Source of the DNA: a bacterium
GTDB taxonomy: Bacteria > Orphanbacterota > Orphanbacteria > Orphanbacterales > Orphanbacteraceae
Direction of reading: 5' to 3'
Assembly (NCBI GenBank): GCA_025782575.1
Contig: JALGYY010000043.1
Location: 73,501 to 137,500 of the forward strand
Length of the DNA: 64,000 bases
Shown one piece after another: positions 45,648 through 54,033 of this stretch. The notes beneath the pieces are model-generated. The model saw only the letters and a program-made list of their open reading frames with translations. It did not search any database and was not told the origin of the DNA. The first letter of the stretch is position 1. Each line of letters opens with the position of its first letter. The translations under genes were made by a program, and so were the position numbers.

Positions 45648-47437
45648 TCGGACTCCCGACGGAATCATTGCGGCAACTGGTCAGTCCCGATCTCACTGAT
45701 GAGAAACTCGATGAGCTTCTCGATCAGCTCGGTTGTGACGTTGAAGGTTTCACTACTGTCCGCCGACTCCGTTGCCCGGCATGCCGGACCATTACGGAGC
45801 GAGCCGAGAAGGACGAGCTGCTCGGCGCCTGTCCCGAGTGTCTGACCGATGCCGGCGACGACCCGTCCGGATTCTGGAAGATGCTCGGGACCGCCCGCGT
45901 CATCCGCATGGAACTTGTCCCCTCGCGCCCCGATCTTTTCGACGTCGGCGGCCTCTCACGCGCCCTTCGGGGATTGCTCGGCATCGAGCAGGGGCTCGTG
46001 GAGTATGAGGTTCGAGAGTCGGGGCTGGCTGTGCATGTCGATCCCGCCATGGGAAACCCGGAATCATACCGTCCCCATATCGGATGCGCCGTCATTCGGG
46101 GGGTCGAACTGGACGACCCCACCATCCGTCAGATCATGAAGATGCAGGAGGATCTCCACTGGGCGCTCGGCCGGAACCGCAAGTTCGCTTCGATCGGCGT
46201 CTATGATCTTTCCGCCATTCAAGCGCCGTTCCAGTACCGGCCGGTCGGTAAAGACGAACTCGAGTTCGTCCCCCTTGCGACGACGGACGGACAGGCTCTC
46301 ACCCCCCGCCGAATCCTCGAGGAGAATCCCAAAGGACAGGGCTACAAAAACCTACTCGAATCATTCGAGAAATACCCCCTCCTGATTGACTCAGAGGGAC
46401 AGGTCCTTTCAATGCCTCCGATCATCAACAGCCACGAGACTTCCTTGAAGCCCGGAAAGACCGACCTCTTCATCGATGTGACGGGAATCGAACCACGTCC
46501 TGTCGCGAAAACACTGAATGTAGTCGCCACATCGCTCGCCGAACTTATGCCGGGAGCCCGCATCGAAAGTGTTCGGATCATTCGGGATAACGGCGAGTCG
46601 GCGACGCCTGACTTAGCAGCGCAAATCTTTTCCGTATCCACCGAAGCGGCGTCCAGGCTCATCGGCGTGCCGATAAAAACCGACCGGGCGACCGAGCTGC
46701 TCCAGGCCATGCGCTTCGGCACTACCGGTAAAGGCGATTTGATTGACGTCTCCGTACCGGCCTATCGAAACGACATTCTGCACGAGGTCGACCTCATCGA
46801 GGACATGGCGATCGCCATCGGTATTGCCAATCTACCGCAAGTGCTGGTTCCCTCTTTCACACGCGCCACGGAAAGGCCGGAGCGGATTACGGCACAGAGA
46901 GTCTCCACCACCTTGCTCGGACTCGGCTACGTCGAAGTGATGAGCCTCATGCTGACCAACGAGCAGGATCTCTACGAAAATGTACGGCTCCTCGACCCGG
47001 GCGATGCGGTTGTCACCGAAAACCCCGCCTCCCGCGAGCAATCGATTCTCCGGACGGCACTCGCCCCTGGTCTTCTCAGGCTGCTTTCCGAAAATCGGAG
47101 CAGCGGGATTGCGCGAAAGCTGTTTGAAGCGGATGATATAGTCAGAATCGAAAGTGGGCTCGAGGAGCCTGTGCAGAAGTTGCATGTGGCCGCCGCCCTC
47201 CAGGACCGATCGGCCGGGTTTGCCGATATCAAGTCGGTGGTGGAGGCGATCGCGCGTGAAATCGGGCTGCGGCTCGAATATCGGCCGTCCGGCAAAGGGA
47301 TTTTCCTCGATGGCCGGGGGGCCGAGTTATTTCTGGAAGGCCGGCTGGTCGGGATGGCCGGCGAAGTCCATCCCGAAGTACTCGAAAATTTCTCGCTCAC
47401 CGTTCCCGTTGCGGTCCTGGAACTCGAGTTGGAATAA
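45638..47437 (+). CDS. pheT: phenylalanyl-tRNA synthetase beta subunit, archaeal/eukaryotic type, with Cys4 insertion
   Basis: 599 aa against about 800 in ordinary bacteria; it lacks the N-terminal OB-fold and the C-terminal anticodon-binding domain of bacterial PheT, as expected of the archaeal type. Core blocks: PSRPDLFDVGGLSRALRG, PPIINSHETSLKPG, EVDLIEDMAIAIG, LEDP-type YRNDILHEVD. Unusual: between DVEG (34-37) and the MELVPSRPDL block is an insertion with four Cys at 46, 49, 65 and 68 (CPAC, CPEC), a zinc-ribbon pattern. ATG at 45638 with GAGGAG upstream. Confidence 0.95.
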   Translation: MPVVGLPTESLRQLVSPDLTDEKLDELLDQLGCDVEGFTTVRRLRCPACRTITERAEKDELLGACPECLTDAGDDPSGFWKMLGTARVIRMELVPSRPDLFDVGGLSRALRGLLGIEQGLVEYEVRESGLAVHVDPAMGNPESYRPHIGCAVIRGVELDDPTIRQIMKMQEDLHWALGRNRKFASIGVYDLSAIQAPFQYRPVGKDELEFVPLATTDGQALTPRRILEENPKGQGYKNLLESFEKYPLLIDSEGQVLSMPPIINSHETSLKPGKTDLFIDVTGIEPRPVAKTLNVVATSLAELMPGARIESVRIIRDNGESATPDLAAQIFSVSTEAASRLIGVPIKTDRATELLQAMRFGTTGKGDLIDVSVPAYRNDILHEVDLIEDMAIAIGIANLPQVLVPSFTRATERPERITAQRVSTTLLGLGYVEVMSLMLTNEQDLYENVRLLDPGDAVVTENPASREQSILRTALAPGLLRLLSENRSSGIARKLFEADDIVRIESGLEEPVQKLHVAAALQDRSAGFADIKSVVEAIAREIGLRLEYRPSGKGIFLDGRGAELFLEGRLVGMAGEVHPEVLENFSLTVPVAVLELELE

Positions 47438-47439
47438 TC

Positions 47440-48834
47440 ATGATCGGGCCGTTCGATCGGGTCCGGCATCTACACCACCCCGGAGCAGGAGCGCGGAGGA
47501 TGACAGTCGTGAAATTGCGCGGCGTGCCGTTGAACGGCGAAAAAGTCGAGCGCATCGTACTGGAGACCGGGATCGATCTCCGGACCGCCTCGATCCGGGA
47601 AATGAACCGGATCGTCAACGAAATCGAAAAAGAGCTCGATATCGAGTTCATCCGCATGGAGTTCGGGGTTCCGGGCCTTCCCACGAACCGGATCGCCATC
47701 GATGCCGAGATTCAGGCACTCTCAGGACGAGGACTCTCCAGCCAGTACGCCCCCTTTGCCGGAGTACCCGCTCTCAAAGAGGAAGCGGCGCGGTTCGCCA
47801 AGAATTTCATGGATATTGATCTCCCCGCGGAGTGTTGCGTCCCCACAGTCGGTGCCATGCAAGGTGGCTTTCTTGCACAGGCGGTTGCGGGCAGGATTTC
47901 GCCCGATCGAGATACCATCCTGTTTCTGAACCCCTGTTTTCCGGTCAATCGCCAGCAGACCCGATTTCTGGGACTGAAAGAAGATCGAATCGATTTCTAT
48001 GACTACCGGGGTGAAAAGCTCATTCGCCGGCTCGACGAGAGATTGGAGCGGGGGGATGTCGCCGCCGTGCTCTGGTCAAGCCCGAATAATCCCACCTGGA
48101 TCATCCTCGGTGAATCCGAACTGGAAGGGATCGGTCGGGTACTCGACAAGCATAACGTGATCGCCATCGAGGATCTCGCGTATTTCGGAATGGACTTCCG
48201 CCATGACTGCGGCACACCGGGCGAACCGCCGTTTCAGTCGACCGTGGCCAAACACATGAAACGCTGGTTTACGATTATTTCAAGTTCAAAGATGTTCAGT
48301 TACGCCGGCCAGCGAATTGCTATCACTTATATCGCTCCCGACCTGATGCACGAGGAGTCGAAACATCTCGAACCATACTTCGGTACGCGAAACGTCGGCT
48401 ATGCGTTCATCCATGGCGGGATATACCCCACCACTGCCAGCGTCCCCGAAGGGCCACAGGCCGGACTGCTCGCTCTTCTTCGGGCGGCGAGCGACGGCAC
48501 GTATCGATTTACCGACGATGTCAGGGAGTACGGCCGCCGGGCAAAAGTGATGAAACGCCTCTTCATCGAGAACGGCTTTCAAATCGTTTATGACCGTGAC
48601 CTCGATGAGCCGCTTGCTGACGGTTTCTACTTTACATTCTCCTACCCGGGAATCGACCAGGGACACGAACTGGTGCGCAAACTTCTCCGTTATGGAATCA
48701 GCGCCATTACGCTCGACTCCGCCGGAAGTGTACGAAAAGAAGCTCTCCGGGGCTGTGTCTCCCTTGTCAGCGAAGATCAGTTCGAGATTCTCGAACAGAG
48801 GCTCCAACGGTTTCAAAAAGACCATCCCGTGTAG
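47440..48834 (+). CDS. PLP-dependent class I/II aminotransferase
   Basis: Up to 464 aa. Fold-type I aminotransferase: SSPNNPTW, IAIEDLAYFGMD and the PLP lysine region SSSKMFSYAGQRI. Close to aspartate/aromatic aminotransferases, but substrate is not readable. The ATG at 47440 follows the pheT stop by two bases; internal starts at 47500 (ATG) and 47509 (GTG after GGAGG) are plausible and the latter has the better RBS spacing. Association with pheST may point to phenylalanine or tyrosine metabolism (inference). Confidence 0.88.
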   Translation: MIGPFDRVRHLHHPGAGARRMTVVKLRGVPLNGEKVERIVLETGIDLRTASIREMNRIVNEIEKELDIEFIRMEFGVPGLPTNRIAIDAEIQALSGRGLSSQYAPFAGVPALKEEAARFAKNFMDIDLPAECCVPTVGAMQGGFLAQAVAGRISPDRDTILFLNPCFPVNRQQTRFLGLKEDRIDFYDYRGEKLIRRLDERLERGDVAAVLWSSPNNPTWIILGESELEGIGRVLDKHNVIAIEDLAYFGMDFRHDCGTPGEPPFQSTVAKHMKRWFTIISSSKMFSYAGQRIAITYIAPDLMHEESKHLEPYFGTRNVGYAFIHGGIYPTTASVPEGPQAGLLALLRAASDGTYRFTDDVREYGRRAKVMKRLFIENGFQIVYDRDLDEPLADGFYFTFSYPGIDQGHELVRKLLRYGISAITLDSAGSVRKEALRGCVSLVSEDQFEILEQRLQRFQKDHPV

Positions 48835-48934
48835 CGCTGATTGGTAACGGTCGTCCCGATCCCGAGCTCATTATCACAGATCAGATACAAAGAGCGATTC
48901 TGTCCGGTTCCTGACCCCGTTTCCGAACTGTGGA

Positions 48935-48963
48935 TTGACATTCGGAAGCGAACAGGGTAATAT
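48935..48963 (+). promoter_or_regulatory. sigma70-type promoter of the first secreted paralogue
   Basis: TTGACA (48935-48940), 17-base spacer, TAATAT (48958-48963). The -35 is the exact consensus. The leader of about 105 bases carries the hairpin CCTCCG/CGGAGG (48986-49009 region). Confidence 0.6.
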
Positions 48964-49074
48964 CTTTACATATAAAAAAATCACCTCCGCAACACTCCCG
49001 GCGGAGGCGCCCTCCCGATCAACATCAAGAGCAGATCTCGTTAGAATTGCACAGCAACATGAGAAAGGGCATCT

Positions 49075-49809
49075 ATGAGCAATCTACTGAGGAATCTCGG
49101 GGTCATTTGTGTACTGTTCCTAACGGCACTCTGGACTGCAACCCCCTCTTTCGGGGTGACGCAGTCTTTCGGTGGACCCGCTGCGGGAAGCGTCATAGCC
49201 GGAGATCGACCGGGGGGCGGAACGGCGCCCGGCACGCTTTTTCCTGGTTGTATTATCGGAGTCCTGAACAACGGCGGCGGACCCCATACGGCAATTATCT
49301 TCGATTCCAGCGCACCGACAGGTGGTGACGAGGACTTGGGCACGCCAAACGAAGACTTCGGCGGCCCCGGGATCGGGATTGGCGGTGAAGCCGGCCAACC
49401 GGGCGAGAACAGTGTCCCACTCCGAAACCTGCTGATCATCGCAGAGAATATAGTTGATTCGGCACCGGCAGACGGATTTGTCGACGACCCGGACGATGAG
49501 GCGGGAGGGGGTGTAATCGGATTCGGCTTCGATGAGCTCATTCTGCCGACTCACATGATCCTCGTGGACATCGACGTGGAAACGGCGAGCCTCGATCTCC
49601 GAAACGCCGATACCCTCCTGGTACAGGTATCGGCCGCCGATCTGGGGAACAACTCAGTACAGACCATCGATCTCAGCAGTTACGGCCCGGTGGATTGTAT
49701 TGAGGTCGTCTTTTCGAGCAGCGGGGCCATTGCGGAACTCGCCTACGATTACCCATCCACGAGTACGAAGGCCAAGAGCTGGGGAGAACTGAAGCAACTC
49801 TTCCAGTAA
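49075..49809 (+). CDS. secreted beta-rich protein, first of two tandem paralogues
   Basis: 244 aa. Signal peptide (about 1-24). The family pattern FDSSAPTGGDEDLGTPN, GGPGIGIGGEAGQPGEN, LLIIAENIVDS and DDPDDEAGGG is one I have seen in secreted proteins of many phyla, often with a PEP-CTERM tail; here the tail is instead KSWGELKQLFQ. No enzymatic motif. RBS GAAAGGG six bases upstream; own promoter at 48935 and terminator at 49821. Confidence 0.82.
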   Translation: MSNLLRNLGVICVLFLTALWTATPSFGVTQSFGGPAAGSVIAGDRPGGGTAPGTLFPGCIIGVLNNGGGPHTAIIFDSSAPTGGDEDLGTPNEDFGGPGIGIGGEAGQPGENSVPLRNLLIIAENIVDSAPADGFVDDPDDEAGGGVIGFGFDELILPTHMILVDIDVETASLDLRNADTLLVQVSAADLGNNSVQTIDLSSYGPVDCIEVVFSSSGAIAELAYDYPSTSTKAKSWGELKQLFQ

Positions 49810-49820
49810 TCGGCCTGCCG

Positions 49821-49864
49821 GGGGGGAGGAGCCAGCCCTTCCTCTTCCCCCCCTCCCTTTTCTC
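49821..49864 (+). terminator. terminator of the first secreted paralogue
   Basis: GGGGGGAGGAG and CTCTTCCCCCC pair around CCAGCCCTTC, followed by TCCCTTTTCT. It lies eleven bases after the stop codon. Confidence 0.7.
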
Positions 49865-50073
49865 CTATTCGATCTGATCAGACTCCGCGCGGATTGACAT
49901 AAATCCACCAACGATTTCTCTCCTGGCCGTCATCGCTCATCCTCCCATTCAGACAGGAGCGCCGTCACCCGATAACTCGAACGAGGTTATAGGTGTTCTG
50001 GTGCAATCCAGATGTCAGCGGCAGTCAAATAATTCAATCGCCCTTGCGGGGCATTGGACAGGGAGAGTAGAAA

Positions 50074-50811
50074 ATGACCAAAGGGAGCAAGGGACTTACA
50101 GTATTCAGCGTGGCCGCACTTCTGGCGGTCTGGGCCGTTCCCGGTCTTGCCATTACGGAGAACTTTTCCTCCATCACGCCCGGAACCGTTGTATCGGGAG
50201 AAGCTCCCGGCGGTGGAACAATTGCCGGGAACACTTACTTTACTGACTTCACGATCGACGTTACCAATAACGGAACCGGTCCGCATTCGCTGGTCATCTT
50301 TGACTCCTCGAATCCGACAGGGGGCGACTGGGATCTCGGTTCGCCGAATAACGGTTGCGGCGGCCCCGGAGTGGGGCCCGGCGGAGCGCCCGGAGAACCG
50401 GGTGAGAACTGCACCGCCCTCGGCCACGTCCTTGTCATCAACGACAACATCGTTGACGTTTCCCCTGCGGACGGACTTGTGGATCAGCCCGATGACGAGG
50501 CGGCCGGCGGCCAGATGCGTATCGAATTCGCCAACCCTGTTCGCATCCTCAATCTGGCCTTCCTCGATTTGGACGATCAGGAAAACGTAAACATTACATT
50601 CTTCAATGGAAATGATCTTTGGGGAACACACTTTGTTCCCGGTCTTGGAGACAACTCCTATCGGGACGAGGATCTATCCAAGTTCGGCGTGATTACACGA
50701 ATCATTCTCGATTTCTCCAGCAGCGGCTCCCTGGTCTACATGGGCTACGACCATGCTCAGACATCGACAGAGAGCACGACATGGGGAGATGTTAAGAGCC
50801 AGTTCCGGTAG
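50074..50811 (+). CDS. secreted beta-rich protein, second of two tandem paralogues
   Basis: 245 aa, signal peptide (about 1-25). Same plan as its neighbour at roughly 40-50% by eye: FDSSNPTGGDWDLGSPN, GGPGVGPGGAPGEPGEN, LVINDNIVDV, DQPDDEAAGG, and the C-terminal TTWGDVKSQFR that aligns with KSWGELKQLFQ. No known enzyme motif. RBS GGGAGAG eight bases upstream. Likely a tandem duplication with separate transcription. Confidence 0.82.
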   Translation: MTKGSKGLTVFSVAALLAVWAVPGLAITENFSSITPGTVVSGEAPGGGTIAGNTYFTDFTIDVTNNGTGPHSLVIFDSSNPTGGDWDLGSPNNGCGGPGVGPGGAPGEPGENCTALGHVLVINDNIVDVSPADGLVDQPDDEAAGGQMRIEFANPVRILNLAFLDLDDQENVNITFFNGNDLWGTHFVPGLGDNSYRDEDLSKFGVITRIILDFSSSGSLVYMGYDHAQTSTESTTWGDVKSQFR

Positions 50812-50831
50812 GACTACAGATAGCGATCAAC

Positions 50832-50867
50832 AGGCGGGGAGTCGCAGGTCGGCTTCCCGCCTTTTTG
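50832..50867 (+). terminator. terminator of the second secreted paralogue
   Basis: AGGCGGGGAGTCG pairs with CGGCTTCCCGCCT (two G-U pairs) and is followed by TTTTTGTTG. It also stands between this gene and the convergent O-antigen-ligase-like gene. Confidence 0.85.
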
Positions 50868-50870
50868 TTG

Positions 50871-52049
50871 TCAGACCGGGTCGTCGGCGCAGGCAGCGGC
50901 CGCAAGCCCCATCAAACTCCAGAAGAGAGTGATTACCTCGACGTCGCCGAGATTCCATTCGAACAATCCGTTAACAATGAAGCCGAGCGAAATCGCCATG
51001 CCGGCCAGAGGGAGCTGTGCCCCGAGGCCTCCGGACGATCGACTTCTTCGGAACGCACGAACGAGCCAGCGAAGCAATCTGCCGAACAGGAAAACCCATG
51101 CGACGAAACCGATCAGCCCCATTGCCGCGAGAAGCTGGATGGGTACGCTATGCAGGTGAGCCGCTTTTTCCGTCGACCGTGAATCCCTGTACTCCAGATA
51201 GACATCTCTCATTCCGGCAAGGCCCGTACCTGTCATCGGATGGTCCCGGAATATCCTGATCCCCGCCTCCCACATGAAAAGTCGTTCTGCGTTTCGAGGG
51301 TGGCCCGGATCGATCGCCGACAGAGCGGTCTCCCTGACAGGTCCCGGGAACAGGATGAGAAGTCCGGCAAGAAGGACGGGCACGAGCACCAGGCGCTTCA
51401 ATAGAAACGCGGCAAGCAAAAGGAGGCCGGCGAGCAGTCCGATCCACGCACCACGTGTGTCAGTCAAGACAAGGGCGGTAATAACAACGGGCAGAACAAT
51501 TGTCGCTCCCAGACGGAGCCGGCGATCCCCTTTCGTGAGGGCGATCGTAAATGCGAGAAGCGCGATCATGAGAAGAAGTCCGGCGGTGGTCATATAGAAA
51601 CCGACAAATCCCCCGAGACGACGACCGGGTTCGTCGATGAATTTCAAGATACCGAAAACGGATGTAGCCGTTCCGCCGACGAACAGAGCGATCACGGCAT
51701 GCCGTACCATGCGGCCTGTCCTGACGAGCGCCGGGATTGCGAAGAAGAGAAATGGCACGAGGAATTTGGAAAGCTTGCCGAAACTTCCGGCGCTGTCCCG
51801 GGCGAATGACGCGGAAAGGACGGCCGCGATGATCCAGAATGCAGCCGGCAGCAGCATCGGTCGCAATGGGGCGACCCGGGAGCGGACCTCTCTCCACCGA
51901 TCGGGAGTCAAGATGAAAACCGCCAAGCCGAGAACCAGCGCGATACCTCCCGCAATCTCCGAGTATGCGACGGAGACCGGCATAAGGGCAAAAAACAGGA
52001 CGAGGGTGACAGTCGAACCTTGCTGCAGAAAGCGGGCTACAGCTGTCAT
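50871..52049 (-). CDS. O-antigen ligase / polymerase-like membrane protein
   Basis: About 392 aa with roughly ten membrane segments. The periplasmic loop carries RLFMWEAGIRIFRDHPMTGTGLAGM and HLHSVPIQLLAAMGL, the characteristic W-x-x-A-x-x-hxxxHPxxGxG and Hx-N/SxxlQ patterns of WaaL/Wzy. Joins O-antigen to lipid A core or polymerises repeat units. Start not certain: 52049 is used because upstream starts run into the neighbouring gene; 52064 is an alternative. Consistent with an LPS-bearing diderm. Confidence 0.85.
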   Translation of the reverse strand: MTAVARFLQQGSTVTLVLFFALMPVSVAYSEIAGGIALVLGLAVFILTPDRWREVRSRVAPLRPMLLPAAFWIIAAVLSASFARDSAGSFGKLSKFLVPFLFFAIPALVRTGRMVRHAVIALFVGGTATSVFGILKFIDEPGRRLGGFVGFYMTTAGLLLMIALLAFTIALTKGDRRLRLGATIVLPVVITALVLTDTRGAWIGLLAGLLLLAAFLLKRLVLVPVLLAGLLILFPGPVRETALSAIDPGHPRNAERLFMWEAGIRIFRDHPMTGTGLAGMRDVYLEYRDSRSTEKAAHLHSVPIQLLAAMGLIGFVAWVFLFGRLLRWLVRAFRRSRSSGGLGAQLPLAGMAISLGFIVNGLFEWNLGDVEVITLFWSLMGLAAAACADDPV

Positions 52050-52092
52050 GTGAACCACCGGCATGCAGTCCGGTTGATGAACGGGCCGCTGA

Positions 52093-53970
52093 TCAATCGA
52101 GGTACCCGAAAGTACGGAGCGCTTCTCTTGTCCTGTCATCCAGTTTGACATCATCCGCAGCCTGCCCGGCATCAATCGCGATTTCCCGGTCGAGGCCCTG
52201 TTCGAGAAGGACCAGGAATTTCTTGAGGGAGTCGGCTACCTCCGGCAAAGAGTCGATGATGTTGATCTGTTCGAGAGGATCGCTCCGATAATCGAACAAC
52301 TCCCAACGATCGGCCGGGAGATTGCGAACGAGATGATACCTGTCGCCGACTACGGATCGCCGTCCTCCGTAGACTTCCGTCTCGCTGAACACATATCGCT
52401 GTGTCCGGCCGGCCTCACCGGTAACAAAAGGCATGAGCGATCGGCCGCTGACCGGACCGGGTGGCTCGAGGCCTGTCAGGTCGAGAAGGGTAGGCAACAC
52501 GTCGATCAGGCCGACAGCATGTGAAATCCGGGCGCCTCCCTCCTTCCCGCCGGGAAGATGCAGGATGAGAGGGACCCGTGTGACCGTGCCGTATAGCTCG
52601 GTGTGCCCCACACTGCCATGCTCCATGAACTCCTCGCCGTGATCCGCCACAAGAACGACAATGGTGTTCTCGTAGAAGCCCTCACGTGAAAGATGATCGA
52701 ACAGCCCGGCGAGAACATCATCGGTGTAACGAATCCCTCCCGCATAGAGCGCCATCAGGTAACGCGCATCTTCATCATCGATCGTATACGGGAGTTCTCT
52801 GCCAAGCACTTTCCTCTTGTTGTATCCCGCCAGTCGACCACTGTTTGAGGTCACCGTCCCCTCGTAGGGGGCAGGCTGAAACATCTCTTTGTATCGTGGT
52901 ATTCGGGCATAAGGAGTATGAATATCATAGATGTGAATAAACAGGAAGAATGGTTGATCACCATGTCTGTCCAGCCAGCGGATCGCTCGGGGAACAATGT
53001 TTTGGGCCCGCCGCCCCCAGCCGACAAAATCATCGTAACCCTGTTCCATCCCAAAGCGATCAGTCAGAAAGAAACCGTCCACTATGCCGCAGGTTCGGTA
53101 CCCCGCCTCGCGAAAGATCTCCGGGGCAAGCGTGCTCCAGGGGGGCAACTTGTCGACATTCGCAGCTCCCCGGTTAACCGAAGGGAAGCGGGAAGTAAGC
53201 AGCGATTTATGAGAGGGGAGAGTATTCGGCGCCTGGCTGTACGCTCTCTCGAAGAGAATACTTCTCTCGGCCAGCCGGTCGATCGCCGGAGAAACCGTTC
53301 GGCCATCCCCATAACAGCCCAGGTAATCGGCGCGGAGCGTATCAAGTGAGATCAGAATGACGTTCGGCCCTTCCCCCTCGCGGCCAAGCAGGGCAAACGC
53401 CATCGCATGCGTACCCAATAGAAGGAGCAATCCCATCGCCAGGAACGCCTTGTAGGACTTTTGAATAAACGCCGCTCCCAGTCTCCCGGCACGACCACGA
53501 AAGAGAGCACGCATTACGAAGTAGAGCAGAATACCGATGAGCGCACACTCGAGCGTGATCAACAGATTGGCCGCCCAGATTTCCTTGATGAAGAGAGCCT
53601 GAGGAACCGGAACTCCCAGGAACTCCACAGTCTCTTTCCACTGGATATGAAAGCGATATCGATTCTTTGGGTATCCCTGGTACACCCAGACAGAGGCGGC
53701 CGCCATCGTGGCCACCGCAAGCGGGAGCGAGTTGTTCCTGCTGCGACACACCAGCCGCCGGAGAAGAGCCTCCAGAAGAACGAGGGCGACCATGACTGCC
53801 ATGAGCAGGAGGAGACGCTCATCGAGCTTTGCCCTGAGAACGGCAAACGAGTTCCTGAGGTAGCCGAGCGCCGGGTACTGATGGGCGAGCAGATCGCGAA
53901 TGCCCTCACCGAAGCCGATCAGTGTAGCCAGACCGAATCCGGCGGCCAGAAATGTAATTCTCAATCGCAA
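52093..53970 (-). CDS. membrane-anchored sulfatase/alkaline-phosphatase superfamily enzyme
   Basis: 625 aa. Five or so N-terminal membrane segments (to about 200) are followed by a periplasmic catalytic domain: ILISLDTLRADYLGCYG (metal Asp), SQAPNTLPSHKSLLT, VLVADHGEEFMEHG and LDLTGLEPP. The nucleophile position reads TLPSH, so Thr replaces the formylglycine Cys/Ser of true sulfatases; LtaS-type phosphotransferases also use Thr. It may therefore be a phospho- or phosphoglycerol-type transferase. TTG start with AGGAG seven bases upstream. Confidence 0.85.
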   Translation of the reverse strand: MRLRITFLAAGFGLATLIGFGEGIRDLLAHQYPALGYLRNSFAVLRAKLDERLLLLMAVMVALVLLEALLRRLVCRSRNNSLPLAVATMAAASVWVYQGYPKNRYRFHIQWKETVEFLGVPVPQALFIKEIWAANLLITLECALIGILLYFVMRALFRGRAGRLGAAFIQKSYKAFLAMGLLLLLGTHAMAFALLGREGEGPNVILISLDTLRADYLGCYGDGRTVSPAIDRLAERSILFERAYSQAPNTLPSHKSLLTSRFPSVNRGAANVDKLPPWSTLAPEIFREAGYRTCGIVDGFFLTDRFGMEQGYDDFVGWGRRAQNIVPRAIRWLDRHGDQPFFLFIHIYDIHTPYARIPRYKEMFQPAPYEGTVTSNSGRLAGYNKRKVLGRELPYTIDDEDARYLMALYAGGIRYTDDVLAGLFDHLSREGFYENTIVVLVADHGEEFMEHGSVGHTELYGTVTRVPLILHLPGGKEGGARISHAVGLIDVLPTLLDLTGLEPPGPVSGRSLMPFVTGEAGRTQRYVFSETEVYGGRRSVVGDRYHLVRNLPADRWELFDYRSDPLEQINIIDSLPEVADSLKKFLVLLEQGLDREIAIDAGQAADDVKLDDRTREALRTFGYLD

Positions 53971-54033
53971 TTGCCCGCTCCTGTTTCAAACTTCCGGCAT
54001 TGTAACACCATCCACCGGTTGCCCGAAACCGGC

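Noticed and set aside
49894-49930. sigma70 promoter for the second secreted paralogue
   Set aside because: TTGACA is present but no acceptable -10 lies 16-18 bases downstream.
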